Shown one piece after another: positions 6,655 to 14,397 of a DNA stretch of 26,332 bases. Location: assembly GCA_023399465.1 (NCBI GenBank), contig JAEWPB010000129.1, positions 1 to 26,332 on the forward strand, written 5' to 3'. This DNA comes from Pseudomonadota bacterium (GTDB lineage: Bacteria > Pseudomonadota > Alphaproteobacteria > Rhizobiales > Rhizobiaceae). The notes beneath the pieces were generated by a model. The model was not told where the DNA came from. It saw only the letters and a list, made by a program, of their open reading frames with translations, and searched no databases. How positions within the stretch are numbered: the stretch's first letter is position 1; every line of letters begins with the position of its first letter. The position numbers and the translations under genes are program-made.

Positions 6655-7269
6655 CTATCGGCTGCGCACCATGGTCATGAAACGTGCCTGTTCGGCGGCA
6701 TCGGTCTTGAAGGCGCCGGTGAAGGTGGTGGTGAGCGTGGTCGATCCCTGCTTCTGGATGCCGCGCATCGCCATGCACATATGTTCGGCCTCGATCATCA
6801 CCGCGACGCCACGCGGCCGCAAGGTCTCGTCGATCGCCTTGGCGATCTGTGCGGTCATTGCTTCCTGGGTCTGCAGCCGGCGGCCGTAGATGTCTACGAC
6901 GCGGGCGATCTTGGACAGGCCAAGGACGCGACCATCGGGCAGGTAGGCAACATGGGCCTTGCCGATGATCGGCACCATGTGGTGCTCGCAATGGGAATAG
7001 AACGGAATGTCCTTCACCAGCACCATGTCGTCATAGCCGGCGACTTCCTCGAACGTGCGGCCAAGCACGTCTTCGGCAACCAGATCATAGCCGGAGAAGA
7101 GTTCCCGATAGGACTTGACTACGCGCGCCGGGGTGTCGGCCAGCCCTTCGCGGCTCGGATCGTCACCGGCCCAGCGCAACAGCACACGCACAGCTTCTTC
7201 GGCTTCCTGCTGCGTCGGGCGCTGGCGCTCGTCGTCGGCGTGGGGGAAATTTTTCACAATTGCATCCAT
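6655..7269 (-). CDS. folE: GTP cyclohydrolase I
   Basis: FolE converts GTP to dihydroneopterin triphosphate, the entry step of tetrahydrofolate synthesis. The 204-residue protein has the zinc ligands Cys94 and His97 (HCEHHMVP) and Cys165 (EHMCMAMRG). It also shows the conserved LSKIARVVDIYGRRLQTQE segment and the C-terminal GSTTLTTTFTGAF segment. Its length suits a bacterial type IA enzyme. The ATG at 7269 was chosen for family fit; an AGG lies 9 bases upstream. The same frame extends to 7488, but the added residues do not resemble the family. It is the first gene of folE-hisI, possibly with patatin, and its promoter should lie in the divergent gap at 7270-7620. Confidence 0.97.
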   Translation of the reverse strand: MDAIVKNFPHADDERQRPTQQEAEEAVRVLLRWAGDDPSREGLADTPARVVKSYRELFSGYDLVAEDVLGRTFEEVAGYDDMVLVKDIPFYSHCEHHMVPIIGKAHVAYLPDGRVLGLSKIARVVDIYGRRLQTQEAMTAQIAKAIDETLRPRGVAVMIEAEHMCMAMRGIQKQGSTTLTTTFTGAFKTDAAEQARFMTMVRSR

Positions 7270-7620
7270 ATCAGACCTGGTCTCCTCATCCGCCTCAAGC
7301 GAATTTGACGTCTTATCTTTCGGACAACTCGCCATTCGCCATGAAACTGACCGCAGCCAGACATGGATTCCTTCGGCGGGCTCCGGGGCGTTCCGGTCGC
7401 CGGCTTGCGCCCGAGACCATCCTGCACGGTTTCCCAACATCGCTTTGAGCGACCATTGCTTTTCGGCCGCTGCGATACAACATAACATATAATATGGCTA
7501 GACCCGCGGAAAAGAGCCGAAAAGCGACACGCTGTGTTTTTTAATATGGTACAGCGGCGCGCCGATCGGTTTTACCGCCCGGCCGCGATCAAATGGGGTG
7601 TTTGGGAACTTCTTTCGACC
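7270..7620. other. Divergent intergenic region, 351 bp, between folE and the NifU-like gene
   Basis: No credible gene is seen. An AT-rich patch at 7480-7500 contains a perfect TATAAT at 7488-7493 on plus, but no matching -35 at normal spacing. A 16-codon frame from 7495 to 7545 has no ribosome site and is not called. The rest has GC-rich sequence with no clear repeat. Promoters for both flanking genes should lie here. Confidence 0.55.
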
Positions 7621-8070
7621 ATGGACGATATCTACAACAGCAAAATCCTCGAATTCGCAGGCAATATCCCGCGCGCCGGCATTCTGGAGGATGCCGATGC
7701 CAGCGCCCAGGCACTCTCCAAGCTCTGCGGTTCGCGCGTCAGGGTCTATCTCAAGATGGAAGGCGATATCGTCACCGATTTCTCGCACGAGGTGAAGGCC
7801 TGCGCGCTGGGGCAGGCGTCGTCATCGATCATGGCGAGGCACGTTGTCGGTGCGCGGGCGCAAGAGGTGCGCGAGGCGCGCGATGCCATGCTGGCCATGC
7901 TGAAGGCCGATGGCGAAGGACCTTCCGGCCGGTTCGAGGACATGCGTTTCCTGCGGCCGGTAAAGGACTACAAGGCGCGCCATGCCTCGACCATGCTGAC
8001 ATTCGATGCCGTGGTCGATGCCATCGGACAGATCGAGGCCAGGCGCCAGGAGGCCGCAGCAGCGAACTGA
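7621..8070 (+). CDS. NifU/IscU-like iron-sulfur scaffold family protein lacking the third cysteine
   Basis: The 149-residue protein resembles the IscU/NifU N-terminal fold. It begins DDIYNSKILEFA and has the central pattern KACALGQASSSIMA, which corresponds to the GCGSAIASSS segment of IscU. Two of the three usual cluster ligands are present, Cys36 (LCGSR) and Cys61 (KACAL). The third Cys, expected just before the last helix, is replaced in RHAST (120-124), where only a His is nearby. A classical scaffold role is therefore uncertain; it may bind a cluster differently or have another role. The ATG at 7621 fits the family but has only a weak ribosome site. It is followed three bases later by yidD, so the two are probably co-translated, with DUF2267 and thrS next on the same strand. 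Confidence 0.85.
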   Translation: MDDIYNSKILEFAGNIPRAGILEDADASAQALSKLCGSRVRVYLKMEGDIVTDFSHEVKACALGQASSSIMARHVVGARAQEVREARDAMLAMLKADGEGPSGRFEDMRFLRPVKDYKARHASTMLTFDAVVDAIGQIEARRQEAAAAN

Positions 8071-8073
8071 CCG

Positions 8074-8460
8074 ATGTGCAACGAGAAGGAATGCAGCCAT
8101 ACCGACCACACTCCGCCCGCCACTGCGCCCGCGTCGGACAAGCGGGGACGGAACTGGTCGGGCCCGTTTCCCAAAACGCCCGGGCGGTTGTTCGGGATGG
8201 CTTTCATCCGGCTTTATCAATTGACGCTTTCGAGTTTCATCGGCAGTTCGTGCCGGCATCTGCCGACCTGTTCGGAGTATGGCTACGAGGCTATCGCCCG
8301 CCACGGGCTGTGGGCCGGTGGCTGGATGACGCTGTTTCGGGTTAGCCGCTGCGGGCCATTCGGGACGCACGGATTTGATCCGGTGCCGGAGCAGCTGGAT
8401 CGGGCGTTCGTCTGGTGGGCACCGTGGCGTTACTGGAGGGTTGCGCACAAGGAGGGCTGA
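8074..8460 (+). CDS. yidD: Membrane protein insertion efficiency factor YidD
   Basis: YidD is a small protein at the inner face of the cytoplasmic membrane that aids YidC-dependent insertion of membrane proteins. The family signature is complete: RLYQLTLSSFIGSSCRHLPTCSEYGYEAI is present in order, followed by RCGPFGTHGFDPVP. The conserved cysteines are Cys60, Cys66 and Cys93. The first 40 residues are polar and variable, longer than in many YidD proteins, so translation could instead start at the ATG at 8197 (MAFIRLYQ). The gene is usually next to yidC and rnpA in gammaproteobacteria; here it sits between a NifU-like gene and thrS. It begins 3 bases after the upstream stop, and the next gene begins 4 bases after its own stop, which suggests translational coupling. 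Confidence 0.95.
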   Translation: MCNEKECSHTDHTPPATAPASDKRGRNWSGPFPKTPGRLFGMAFIRLYQLTLSSFIGSSCRHLPTCSEYGYEAIARHGLWAGGWMTLFRVSRCGPFGTHGFDPVPEQLDRAFVWWAPWRYWRVAHKEG

Positions 8461-8464
8461 GCCG

Positions 8465-8884
8465 ATGACGATGCCGATGGAATACCGCCAGGCGTCGGCG
8501 GATTTCGACCGCTTCATTGCCGATCTGCGCGACGCTGCCGGATTGCAGACCACCAACCAGGCCTACACCATGCTGCAGGCGGTGTTGCAGACCTTTCGCC
8601 GTCGTCTCGAGATCGGTGACGCGATCGTCTTTGCTGACGTGCTGCCGCCGGTTGTCAGGGCGATCTTCGTCGCGGAGTGGGATGTCGACGAGCCGTTGCG
8701 ACCTTTCGCCGGGCGCGTGACCATGACGCGTGAAGTCCAGGAGATGCGTCCCGATCACAATGTGTCGCCGGATACCGCAATCGCCGATACGGCGACCACT
8801 TTGCGGCGGCACATGGACGGCGCGCTGCTCGATCGGGTGCTGGCGCGGTTGCCCGAAGGGGCTTGCGATTTCTGGCGGGCGTGA
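8465..8884 (+). CDS. DUF2267 family protein
   Basis: The 139-residue, mostly helical, soluble protein matches the DUF2267 pattern. It starts with an FDRFIADLRDAAGL helix, continues with TLQAVL-like and RRRLEIGDAIVFADVLPPVVRAIFV segments, then VTMTREVQEM, and ends RLPEGACDFWRA. The function of the family is unknown. The ATG at 8465 has an ideal ribosome site, AAGGAGG, that lies inside the end of yidD, so it is translated with yidD. Its link to membrane protein insertion is only by position. It is followed by 174 bp of leader before thrS. Confidence 0.85.
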   Translation: MTMPMEYRQASADFDRFIADLRDAAGLQTTNQAYTMLQAVLQTFRRRLEIGDAIVFADVLPPVVRAIFVAEWDVDEPLRPFAGRVTMTREVQEMRPDHNVSPDTAIADTATTLRRHMDGALLDRVLARLPEGACDFWRA

Positions 8885-9018
8885 CGCTTCATCGCGGGGA
8901 CCGACGTCTGATGTGCTTCGCCGTTCTGCAAGCGCGTTTTTCTTTACTCGACGGGTGAAAGTCTTTATCAGGCTGGCCTGAGATAATCCTCAGCTGATTT
9001 ATCCGCGATCTTTTAACA

Positions 9019-9044
9019 CCACCCGCATTCGTTGGCGGGACTGG
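9019..9044 (+). promoter_or_regulatory. Leader hairpin just before thrS with a CGU-containing loop
   Basis: A 5-bp GC stem (CCCGC/GCGGG) closes the 8-nt loop ATTCGTTG, and an outer CCA/TGG pair adds three base pairs with a 2-nt bulge. The hairpin ends three bases before the thrS ribosome site (AGGAGA, 9047-9052). The loop carries U-CGU, as in the anticodon loop of a threonine tRNA. A regulatory role like the E. coli thrS operator is inference. Confidence 0.3.
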
Positions 9045-9058
9045 ACAGGAGAATCTAT

Positions 9059-11044
9059 ATGTCTGCAGCCGTTTCCCTAACATTCCCCGACGGGTCCGTC
9101 CGCTCCTACGATGCCGGCGCCACCGGCCGCGATGTCGCCGAGTCGATCTCGAAGTCGCTCGCCAAGAAGGCCGTCGCCATCGCTATCGACGGCACCGTCC
9201 GCGACCTCGCCGATCCGGTGATCGACGGCAGGATCGAGATCATCACGCGCACCGATCCGCGGGCGCTGGAACTGATCCGCCACGATGCCGCCCACGTGAT
9301 GGCTGAAGCCGTCCAGGAACTGTGGCCCGGTACGCAGGTCACGATCGGCCCGGTGATCGACAACGGCTTCTACTACGACTTCGCCAAGGACGAGCCTTTC
9401 ACGCCGGAGGACCTGCCGAAGATCGAGAAGCGGATGAAGGAAATCATCCAGCGCAACAAGCCCTTCACCAAGGAAGTCTGGCCGCGCAACAAGGCCAAGG
9501 AAGTCTTCAACGCCAAGGGCGAGGCCTACAAGGTTGAGCTGATCGACGCGATCCCGGAAGACCAGGATCTCAAGATCTACTATCAGGGTGACTGGTTCGA
9601 CCTCTGCCGTGGTCCGCACATGGCCTCGACCGGACAGATCGGCACCGCCTTCAAGCTGATGAAGGTGGCCGGCGCCTACTGGCGCGGCGACAGCAACAAC
9701 CCGATGCTGACCCGTATCTACGGCACCGCCTGGGCCGAGCAGGAAGATCTCGACAATTACCTGCACGTGCTGGCCGAAGCGGAAAAGCGCGACCATCGCC
9801 GTCTCGGCCGCGAAATGGACCTGTTCCATTTCCAGGAAGAGGGACCGGGCGTCGTGTTCTGGCACGGCAAGGGCTGGCGCATGTTCCAGACCCTGGTGTC
9901 CTACATGCGCCGTCGCCTCGAGGGCGACTACGAGGAAGTCAACGCGCCGCAGGTGCTCGACAAGTCGCTCTGGGAAACCTCGGGGCACTGGGGCTGGTAC
10001 CGCGACAACATGTTCAAGGTGACCGTTGCCGGTGACGACACCGACGACGATCGCGTCTTCGCACTCAAGCCGATGAACTGCCCGGGCCACGTGCAGATCT
10101 TCAAGCATGGCTTGAAGTCTTACCGCGAACTACCTATTCGCCTTGCGGAATTCGGCAACGTCCATCGCTACGAACCGTCGGGCGCTCTTCATGGCCTGAT
10201 GCGCGTTCGCGGCTTCACGCAGGACGACGCCCACATCTTCTGCACCGAAGAGCAGATGGCCGAGGAGTGCCTGAAGATCAACGACCTGATCCTGTCGGTC
10301 TATGAGGACTTCGGCTTCCAGGAAGTCGTGGTCAAGCTCTCGACCCGTCCGGACAAGCGCGTCGGTTCCGACGACCTGTGGGATCGCGCCGAAAGCGTGA
10401 TGACCAACGTGCTGAAGACCATCGAGGAGCAGTCGGGTGGCCGCATCAAGACCGGCATCCTGCCGGGCGAGGGCGCCTTCTACGGTCCGAAGTTCGAGTA
10501 CACCCTGAAGGACGCCATCGGTCGCGAATGGCAGTGCGGCACCACGCAGGTCGACTTCAACCTGCCGGAACGCTTCGGCGCCTTCTACATCGACCACAAC
10601 TCCGAGAAGCGCCAGCCGGTGATGATCCACCGGGCGATCTGCGGCTCGATGGAACGCTTCCTCGGCATCCTGATCGAGAACTTCGCCGGTCACATGCCGC
10701 TCTGGGTCTCGCCGCAGCAGATCGTCGTGGCGACGATCACCTCGGAAGCCGATGGCTACGGCCAGGAAGTTGCCGATGCACTGCGCGACGCGGGCCTCAA
10801 CGTCGAAACCGACTTCCGCAACGAGAAGATCAACTACAAGGTCCGCGAGCATTCCGTGACCAAGGTGCCGGTGATCATCGTTTGCGGCAAGAAGGAAGCG
10901 GAAGAGCGTACCGTCAACATCCGCCGTCTCGGTTCGCAGGCGCAGACCTCGATGACGCTCGACGAGGCGATTGCCGCCCTGGTCGACGAGGCGACGCCGC
11001 CGGACCTGAAGCGCAAGGCCGCAGCCCGCAAGGCCAAGGCCTGA
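9059..11044 (+). CDS. thrS: Threonine--tRNA ligase
   Basis: ThrRS charges tRNA-Thr with threonine in the cytoplasm. The 661-residue protein has the full bacterial architecture. A TGS domain spans about residues 1-62 and the editing domain about 65-225, with HDAAHVMAEA and a Cys in FDLCRGPHM. The class II catalytic core spans about 245-540 and a C-terminal anticodon-binding domain about 555-645. In the core, MNCPGHV supplies the zinc-binding Cys, FGNVHRYEPSGALHGLMR is motif 2, and HRAICGSMERFLGIL is motif 3. The ATG at 9059 follows AGGAGA by 6 bases. An in-frame ATG at 9032 lies inside the leader hairpin and has no ribosome site. A strong terminator follows at 11061-11093. Confidence 0.98.
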   Translation: MSAAVSLTFPDGSVRSYDAGATGRDVAESISKSLAKKAVAIAIDGTVRDLADPVIDGRIEIITRTDPRALELIRHDAAHVMAEAVQELWPGTQVTIGPVIDNGFYYDFAKDEPFTPEDLPKIEKRMKEIIQRNKPFTKEVWPRNKAKEVFNAKGEAYKVELIDAIPEDQDLKIYYQGDWFDLCRGPHMASTGQIGTAFKLMKVAGAYWRGDSNNPMLTRIYGTAWAEQEDLDNYLHVLAEAEKRDHRRLGREMDLFHFQEEGPGVVFWHGKGWRMFQTLVSYMRRRLEGDYEEVNAPQVLDKSLWETSGHWGWYRDNMFKVTVAGDDTDDDRVFALKPMNCPGHVQIFKHGLKSYRELPIRLAEFGNVHRYEPSGALHGLMRVRGFTQDDAHIFCTEEQMAEECLKINDLILSVYEDFGFQEVVVKLSTRPDKRVGSDDLWDRAESVMTNVLKTIEEQSGGRIKTGILPGEGAFYGPKFEYTLKDAIGREWQCGTTQVDFNLPERFGAFYIDHNSEKRQPVMIHRAICGSMERFLGILIENFAGHMPLWVSPQQIVVATITSEADGYGQEVADALRDAGLNVETDFRNEKINYKVREHSVTKVPVIIVCGKKEAEERTVNIRRLGSQAQTSMTLDEAIAALVDEATPPDLKRKAAARKAKA

Positions 11045-11060
11045 TCGATCACGCTCTACG

Positions 11061-11093
11061 AAAAACCCCGGGCGGCAACGTCCGGGGTTTTTT
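11061..11093 (+). terminator. Rho-independent terminator of thrS
   Basis: ACCCCGG and CCGGGGT form a GC-rich stem around GCGGCAACGT, flanked by A on the left and six T on the right. It begins 17 bases after the thrS stop. The A-rich left arm means it could also end minus-strand transcripts from the convergent gene at 11143. Confidence 0.92.
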
Positions 11094-11142
11094 AATGGAT
11101 CAAGGGATGTGAGCGAGGCGTGCCTGAAAAGGCCGCTTCGAG

Positions 11143-12126
11143 CTAGTCGCTGTCGACGGCAGCGCGCGCGGCAGTCTGGTCGTTCATCAGCACCTCGACG
11201 TCGGTGTTGCGGCCGGCACTGACGGCAAAATCGCGCTGGAAGATCTTGTCCTTGTTGCGTGCGATCGCCGTGTAGTCGCCTTCGGCAAGCACCATGGTCG
11301 GGAAGGCGCTGAGGCTTTCGCTGACCACGTCACCTGCCGAGGTGAGGATCGACCAGGCGGTATCGGCAATCGCCTCGCCACCTTCTTCGGCAACCAGCTT
11401 GAGCATGATCTTGGCGGCGCGGTGCTGGATCGTCGCCTGGGTCAGTTTGCCGGCCTCGACCTGGATATCGGCGCGGATCGCCGCGTTGACTTCGCCATAC
11501 TCTGATACGACGTGATAGGTACCGGCATTAAGCCGGATCACGGTTTCCGGCTTGACATCGGCCATGACCAGACCGCGCTCGCCATCCTCGCGCACTTCCG
11601 TCGAATAGACGGAGAAGCTCAGTTCCGCCGGAGGGATGCGCATGTCGGAGCCGGAGACGGCATTGAGAACGAGGCCGCCGGCATCGAGCACCAGCACCTG
11701 CTTGTCCACCCGTCCGGTGGTGGGGACGTAGACTTTCTTCGTTGCGCCGGCGCGCCCGAAGGCAACGTTGACGAAGTAGTCGCCGGGGGCGAGCTGGAAG
11801 GCGGCCGAGCCGCCTTCGGAACTGGCGACCAGCGGCAGTTTTCCGTCATCCCCGGGGAACGGGCTGAAGACACGCCAGGAGAGACCCTGCTGCATGGCGT
11901 CGCCGTCCTTGGTCAGCTTGGCTTCCAGCTCGACGTCGAGCAATTGCGTGTCGGCCGGCAGGCTGCCGCGCGTCGTTGCCGAAAACGACGTCAGCTTCGG
12001 CATTTTCGGGGTTGTGGTCATCTGCGTGAACGAGTCGAAGGCGTCTTGAGCGCCGGAAGGCAACGAAGTGCTGAGGACCAGGCCAAGGGCGAGGCTGAAG
12101 CGAACGGCAAGGGAATGGCCTGTCAT
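11143..12126 (-). CDS. Exported protein of unknown function with three internal repeats
   Basis: The 327-residue protein has a signal peptide (residues 1-26, hydrophobic core FSLALGLVLSTSL, cleavage near SGA-QD) and is otherwise soluble, so it is predicted to be periplasmic or secreted. I do not recognise a family. Three beta-rich modules can be aligned, about 82-148, 168-236 and 256-313. Each has an opening strand (LSWRVFS, LSFSVYS, TAWSILT), then an L-A-x-G-x-Y turn (LAPGDY 112-117, LNAGTY 199-204, LAEGDY 280-285), then an alternating strand and a V-x-A-G or D-A-G turn. This resembles carboxypeptidase-regulatory or Ig-like sandwiches, which often bind surfaces or partner proteins. The ATG at 12126 has GAGG about 5 bases upstream; a start at 12165 would spoil the signal peptide. 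It stands alone, divergent from the nitroreductase and convergent with thrS. Confidence 0.8.
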   Translation of the reverse strand: MTGHSLAVRFSLALGLVLSTSLPSGAQDAFDSFTQMTTTPKMPKLTSFSATTRGSLPADTQLLDVELEAKLTKDGDAMQQGLSWRVFSPFPGDDGKLPLVASSEGGSAAFQLAPGDYFVNVAFGRAGATKKVYVPTTGRVDKQVLVLDAGGLVLNAVSGSDMRIPPAELSFSVYSTEVREDGERGLVMADVKPETVIRLNAGTYHVVSEYGEVNAAIRADIQVEAGKLTQATIQHRAAKIMLKLVAEEGGEAIADTAWSILTSAGDVVSESLSAFPTMVLAEGDYTAIARNKDKIFQRDFAVSAGRNTDVEVLMNDQTAARAAVDSD

Positions 12127-12234
12127 GGATCCTCGGCGGTTGACTTCTGAAAATTCCAGCGTCACTTGAAGACCAACCCGATGGCAATTTCAAGACCCCG
12201 GATCTCGCCGGGACCTTCATGAAAGCGATATCAA

Positions 12235-12819
12235 ATGAAAAGTGACGTCAAGCTGATCGACTACCTCGCCGTGCGCCGATCCATCCCGGCCTTCCAGATG
12301 TCGGAGCCCGGGCCGGGTCGAGGCGAGATCGAGGAGGCCCTTCGCCTGGCGACGCGGGTACCCGATCATGGCAAGCTGGCGCCGTGGCGCTTCATCGTCT
12401 ACCGCGGCGACGAGCGGGCGCGCCTTGGCGAGGAACTGTTGAAGCTGGCGCTCGAGGCCAAGCCGGACCTGTCGGAAGAAATGATCAATGTCGAGCGAAA
12501 CCGCTTCACGCGCGCACCTGTCGTGGTCGCTGTCATCAGCACCGCGGCGCCGCATGTGAAGATCCCCGAGTGGGAGCAGCAGTTGTCGGCCGGTGCGGTT
12601 TGCCTCAATCTCATTCTGGCCGCGAACGCGCTTGGCTACGTCGCCAACTGGCTCACCGAATGGTTCGCCTACGACCAGCGCGCCTGGCCGCTGCTCGGCG
12701 TACGCGAGGGGGAGAAGGTCGCCGGTTTCATCCATATCGGTTCATCGGACTTTCCTCCCGTCGAGCGCCCGCGTCCGGATCTTGCGGAGATCGTCAGCTG
12801 GACCGGCGGTGACGCCTGA
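12235..12819 (+). CDS. Nitroreductase family protein (YdjA-like)
   Basis: The 194-residue protein matches the FMN-dependent nitroreductase family, the compact form. The FMN-binding RRSIPAF segment lies near residues 14-20 and PDHGKLAPWRF at about 43-53. The helix SAGAVCLNLILAANALGYVANW and the strand VAGFIHIG close the fold. These enzymes reduce nitro compounds or quinone-like acceptors with NAD(P)H; the natural substrate is unknown. The ATG at 12235 begins a family-like N-terminus, with only a weak ribosome site. Its TGA overlaps the ATG of the next gene (TGATG at 12817-12821), so the two flavin enzymes are translationally coupled. Confidence 0.93.
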   Translation: MKSDVKLIDYLAVRRSIPAFQMSEPGPGRGEIEEALRLATRVPDHGKLAPWRFIVYRGDERARLGEELLKLALEAKPDLSEEMINVERNRFTRAPVVVAVISTAAPHVKIPEWEQQLSAGAVCLNLILAANALGYVANWLTEWFAYDQRAWPLLGVREGEKVAGFIHIGSSDFPPVERPRPDLAEIVSWTGGDA

Positions 12820-13427
12820 TGATCTACACGACCGACACCAACCGGCATGGTCTGGCGCATGATCCGTTCAAGGCGATCGTTTCGCCGAGACCGATCGGCT
12901 GGATCGGGACGAAGGGCAGGGACGGTTCCCTCAATCTCTCGCCCTACTCGTTTTTCAATGCCGTCTGCGACGATCCGAAGCTGGCGATGTTTTCCTCCAG
13001 CGGTCGCAAGGACACTTTGCGCAATGTCGAGGAGACCGGTGTATTCACCGCCAGTCTCGTGAGTCGCGACCTTGCCGAGCGCATGAACGCCTCCTCCGTT
13101 GCCGTCGATTACGGCGTCGACGAGTTCGCGCTTGCCGGACTGACGCCGAAGCCGGCAACGCTCGTGGACGCGCCCTTGGTCGCCGAGGCCATGGCCGCCC
13201 TCGAGTGCCGGGTAACGGAGATCCTGCAGCCCAAGTCGCTTTCGGGCAAGCCGGCGAACTCATTCGTGGTGTTCGGCCAGGTCGTTGCCATCCATATCGA
13301 CGATGCGATCATTCGTGATGGTCGCATCGACATGGCGATCGCCCGGCCGGTGGCGCGCATGGGTTACATGGATTATTGCGACGGTGGCGACGTCTTCGAA
13401 ATGACCCGGCCAAAGCGCCCGGCGTAA
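12819..13427 (+). CDS. Flavin reductase-like FMN-binding protein (DIM6/NTAB family)
   Basis: The 202-residue protein matches the flavin reductase-like FMN-binding fold. Its N-terminal half has the typical order FKAIVSPRPIGWIGT, LNLSPYSFFNAV and KDTLRNVEETGVFTASLV. Next come the A-L-x-C-x-V strand (ALECRVTEI) and FVVFGQVVAIHI. Members bind FMN as dimers, and some supply reduced flavin to partner enzymes. The start overlaps the stop of the nitroreductase gene, which argues for a joint role, but the substrates are not evident. After its stop, an 11-bp inverted repeat spans the junction with the convergent CitE-like gene. Confidence 0.92.
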   Translation: MIYTTDTNRHGLAHDPFKAIVSPRPIGWIGTKGRDGSLNLSPYSFFNAVCDDPKLAMFSSSGRKDTLRNVEETGVFTASLVSRDLAERMNASSVAVDYGVDEFALAGLTPKPATLVDAPLVAEAMAALECRVTEILQPKSLSGKPANSFVVFGQVVAIHIDDAIIRDGRIDMAIARPVARMGYMDYCDGGDVFEMTRPKRPA

Positions 13428-13428
13428 C

Positions 13429-13470
13429 CGCATTCCCCGCGGTTACCGTAACTGGGGCTCGGGGAATGCG
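13429..13470. terminator. 11-bp inverted repeat spanning a convergent gene junction
   Basis: CGCATTCCCCG (13429-13439) and CGGGGAATGCG (13460-13470) are perfect complements around a 20-nt loop. The right arm lies inside the last codons of the CitE-like gene and the left arm just after the flavin reductase stop. There is no T run, so a bidirectional termination role is inferred from position. Confidence 0.45.
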
Positions 13471-14159
13471 TCGTTGATCAGCGCGATGCGCAGCGGGTCA
13501 CCGGTCATCATCCCGGTAAAGCCATCCGCCAGCGATTCGGAGCAGGCCTGACGAACGAAGTTTTCATCGGGTACGGCATCGCCGCAATCGATGGCCGCCA
13601 CTCCGGCGGCCGCCGCTCCCAGCCGTACTGCTGCGCGCGCGTGACGTAAGGGGTCGGTGAGGCGCCTGCTTTCGTCCACGACCCGTGTCGCCCCGAGGTG
13701 TCTGGCGAGCGCTGTCGCTGACCAGCAAAGTGCCACCAGTCGCTTCGACCTGTTGCGAAAACTGCCGGCGGAGAGCACGCCATTCGCCGTGTCGCAATGA
13801 CCGACGATCGATGTGCGCTCGGGCTCCAGGCCGTGGCTTGCTTCCTGAACGGACAGCAGCGCATCGAGCTTCTGTATATCCGCGCCGTCCTCGGTGCCCG
13901 CAAGGATGATTCCTTCGGGCAGATCCGGCCCGATCGCAATGAGGTCATCCTCGGCGAGCCCGGAGCCGAACGGATGGATCATCACGTAGCGGCGGCTGGC
14001 GACCGACAGCCGCAGGAAGGAAACGCAATTGGCCCGGGCGCGCTGGGCCTCCGCGGGCGATGTCCCGGAAAGATCGAAGACGAGGCAATCGGCATGGGCG
14101 CGGGCGCCGCGGCCGAGCGCCTTATCTTCAACCGTCGAAAGCCGTAACCAGGAGCGCAT
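13443..14159 (-). CDS. HpcH/HpaI aldolase / CitE-like family protein, catalytic residues missing
   Basis: The 238-residue protein follows the CitE-type TIM barrel pattern from its start (RSWLRLSTVEDKALGRGARAHADC is CitE-like in order). The key residues are changed: the usual DLED becomes DLSG (29-32), the substrate Arg of VRVN becomes YVMIHP, the metal Glu of IETA becomes CDTA (122-125), and the metal Asp of GxxDLA becomes SATALA (147-152). The late KxxIHP motif is MMTGDP. A working aldolase or lyase is unlikely, so this may be a pseudoenzyme with a binding or regulatory role. The frame is intact, with normal codon use, so it is not a decayed pseudogene. The ATG at 14159 follows GAGG by 5 bases. 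It is divergent from a DUF2336 gene. Confidence 0.78.
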   Translation of the reverse strand: MRSWLRLSTVEDKALGRGARAHADCLVFDLSGTSPAEAQRARANCVSFLRLSVASRRYVMIHPFGSGLAEDDLIAIGPDLPEGIILAGTEDGADIQKLDALLSVQEASHGLEPERTSIVGHCDTANGVLSAGSFRNRSKRLVALCWSATALARHLGATRVVDESRRLTDPLRHARAAVRLGAAAAGVAAIDCGDAVPDENFVRQACSESLADGFTGMMTGDPLRIALINDAFPEPQLR

Positions 14160-14337
14160 GGGTGCCTCATCGCGATTCGGCGTCGTTCGCCAACAGGATT
14201 TCAATAGGACGTGGAAATGAAAATACCGAACCTTACCGTGCTCGTGCATGAGAACTAGGGGCGAAATAGCCTTAATTCAACCGAGGGGAAGGGATTGATG
14301 GGTATGGTAAACCGATCCTAAACTTTTAACTTCTAAT

Positions 14338-14347
14338 CTAGCGCTAG
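14338..14347. promoter_or_regulatory. Perfect 10-bp palindrome CTAGCGCTAG in the CitE-like/DUF2336 divergent region
   Basis: CTAGCGCTAG reads the same on both strands. It lies between the divergent starts at 14159 and 14398, next to an AT-rich stretch (14318-14338) that could hold a promoter. Regulator binding is only a suggestion. Confidence 0.2.
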
Positions 14348-14397
14348 TGGCCATCGATTGGCCGAACGATACCAATTCTTGGCTTGGGGCGCACGGC

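Noticed and set aside
7495..7545. 16-codon frame just after a TATAAT sequence
   Set aside because: Too short, no ribosome site and no supporting context.
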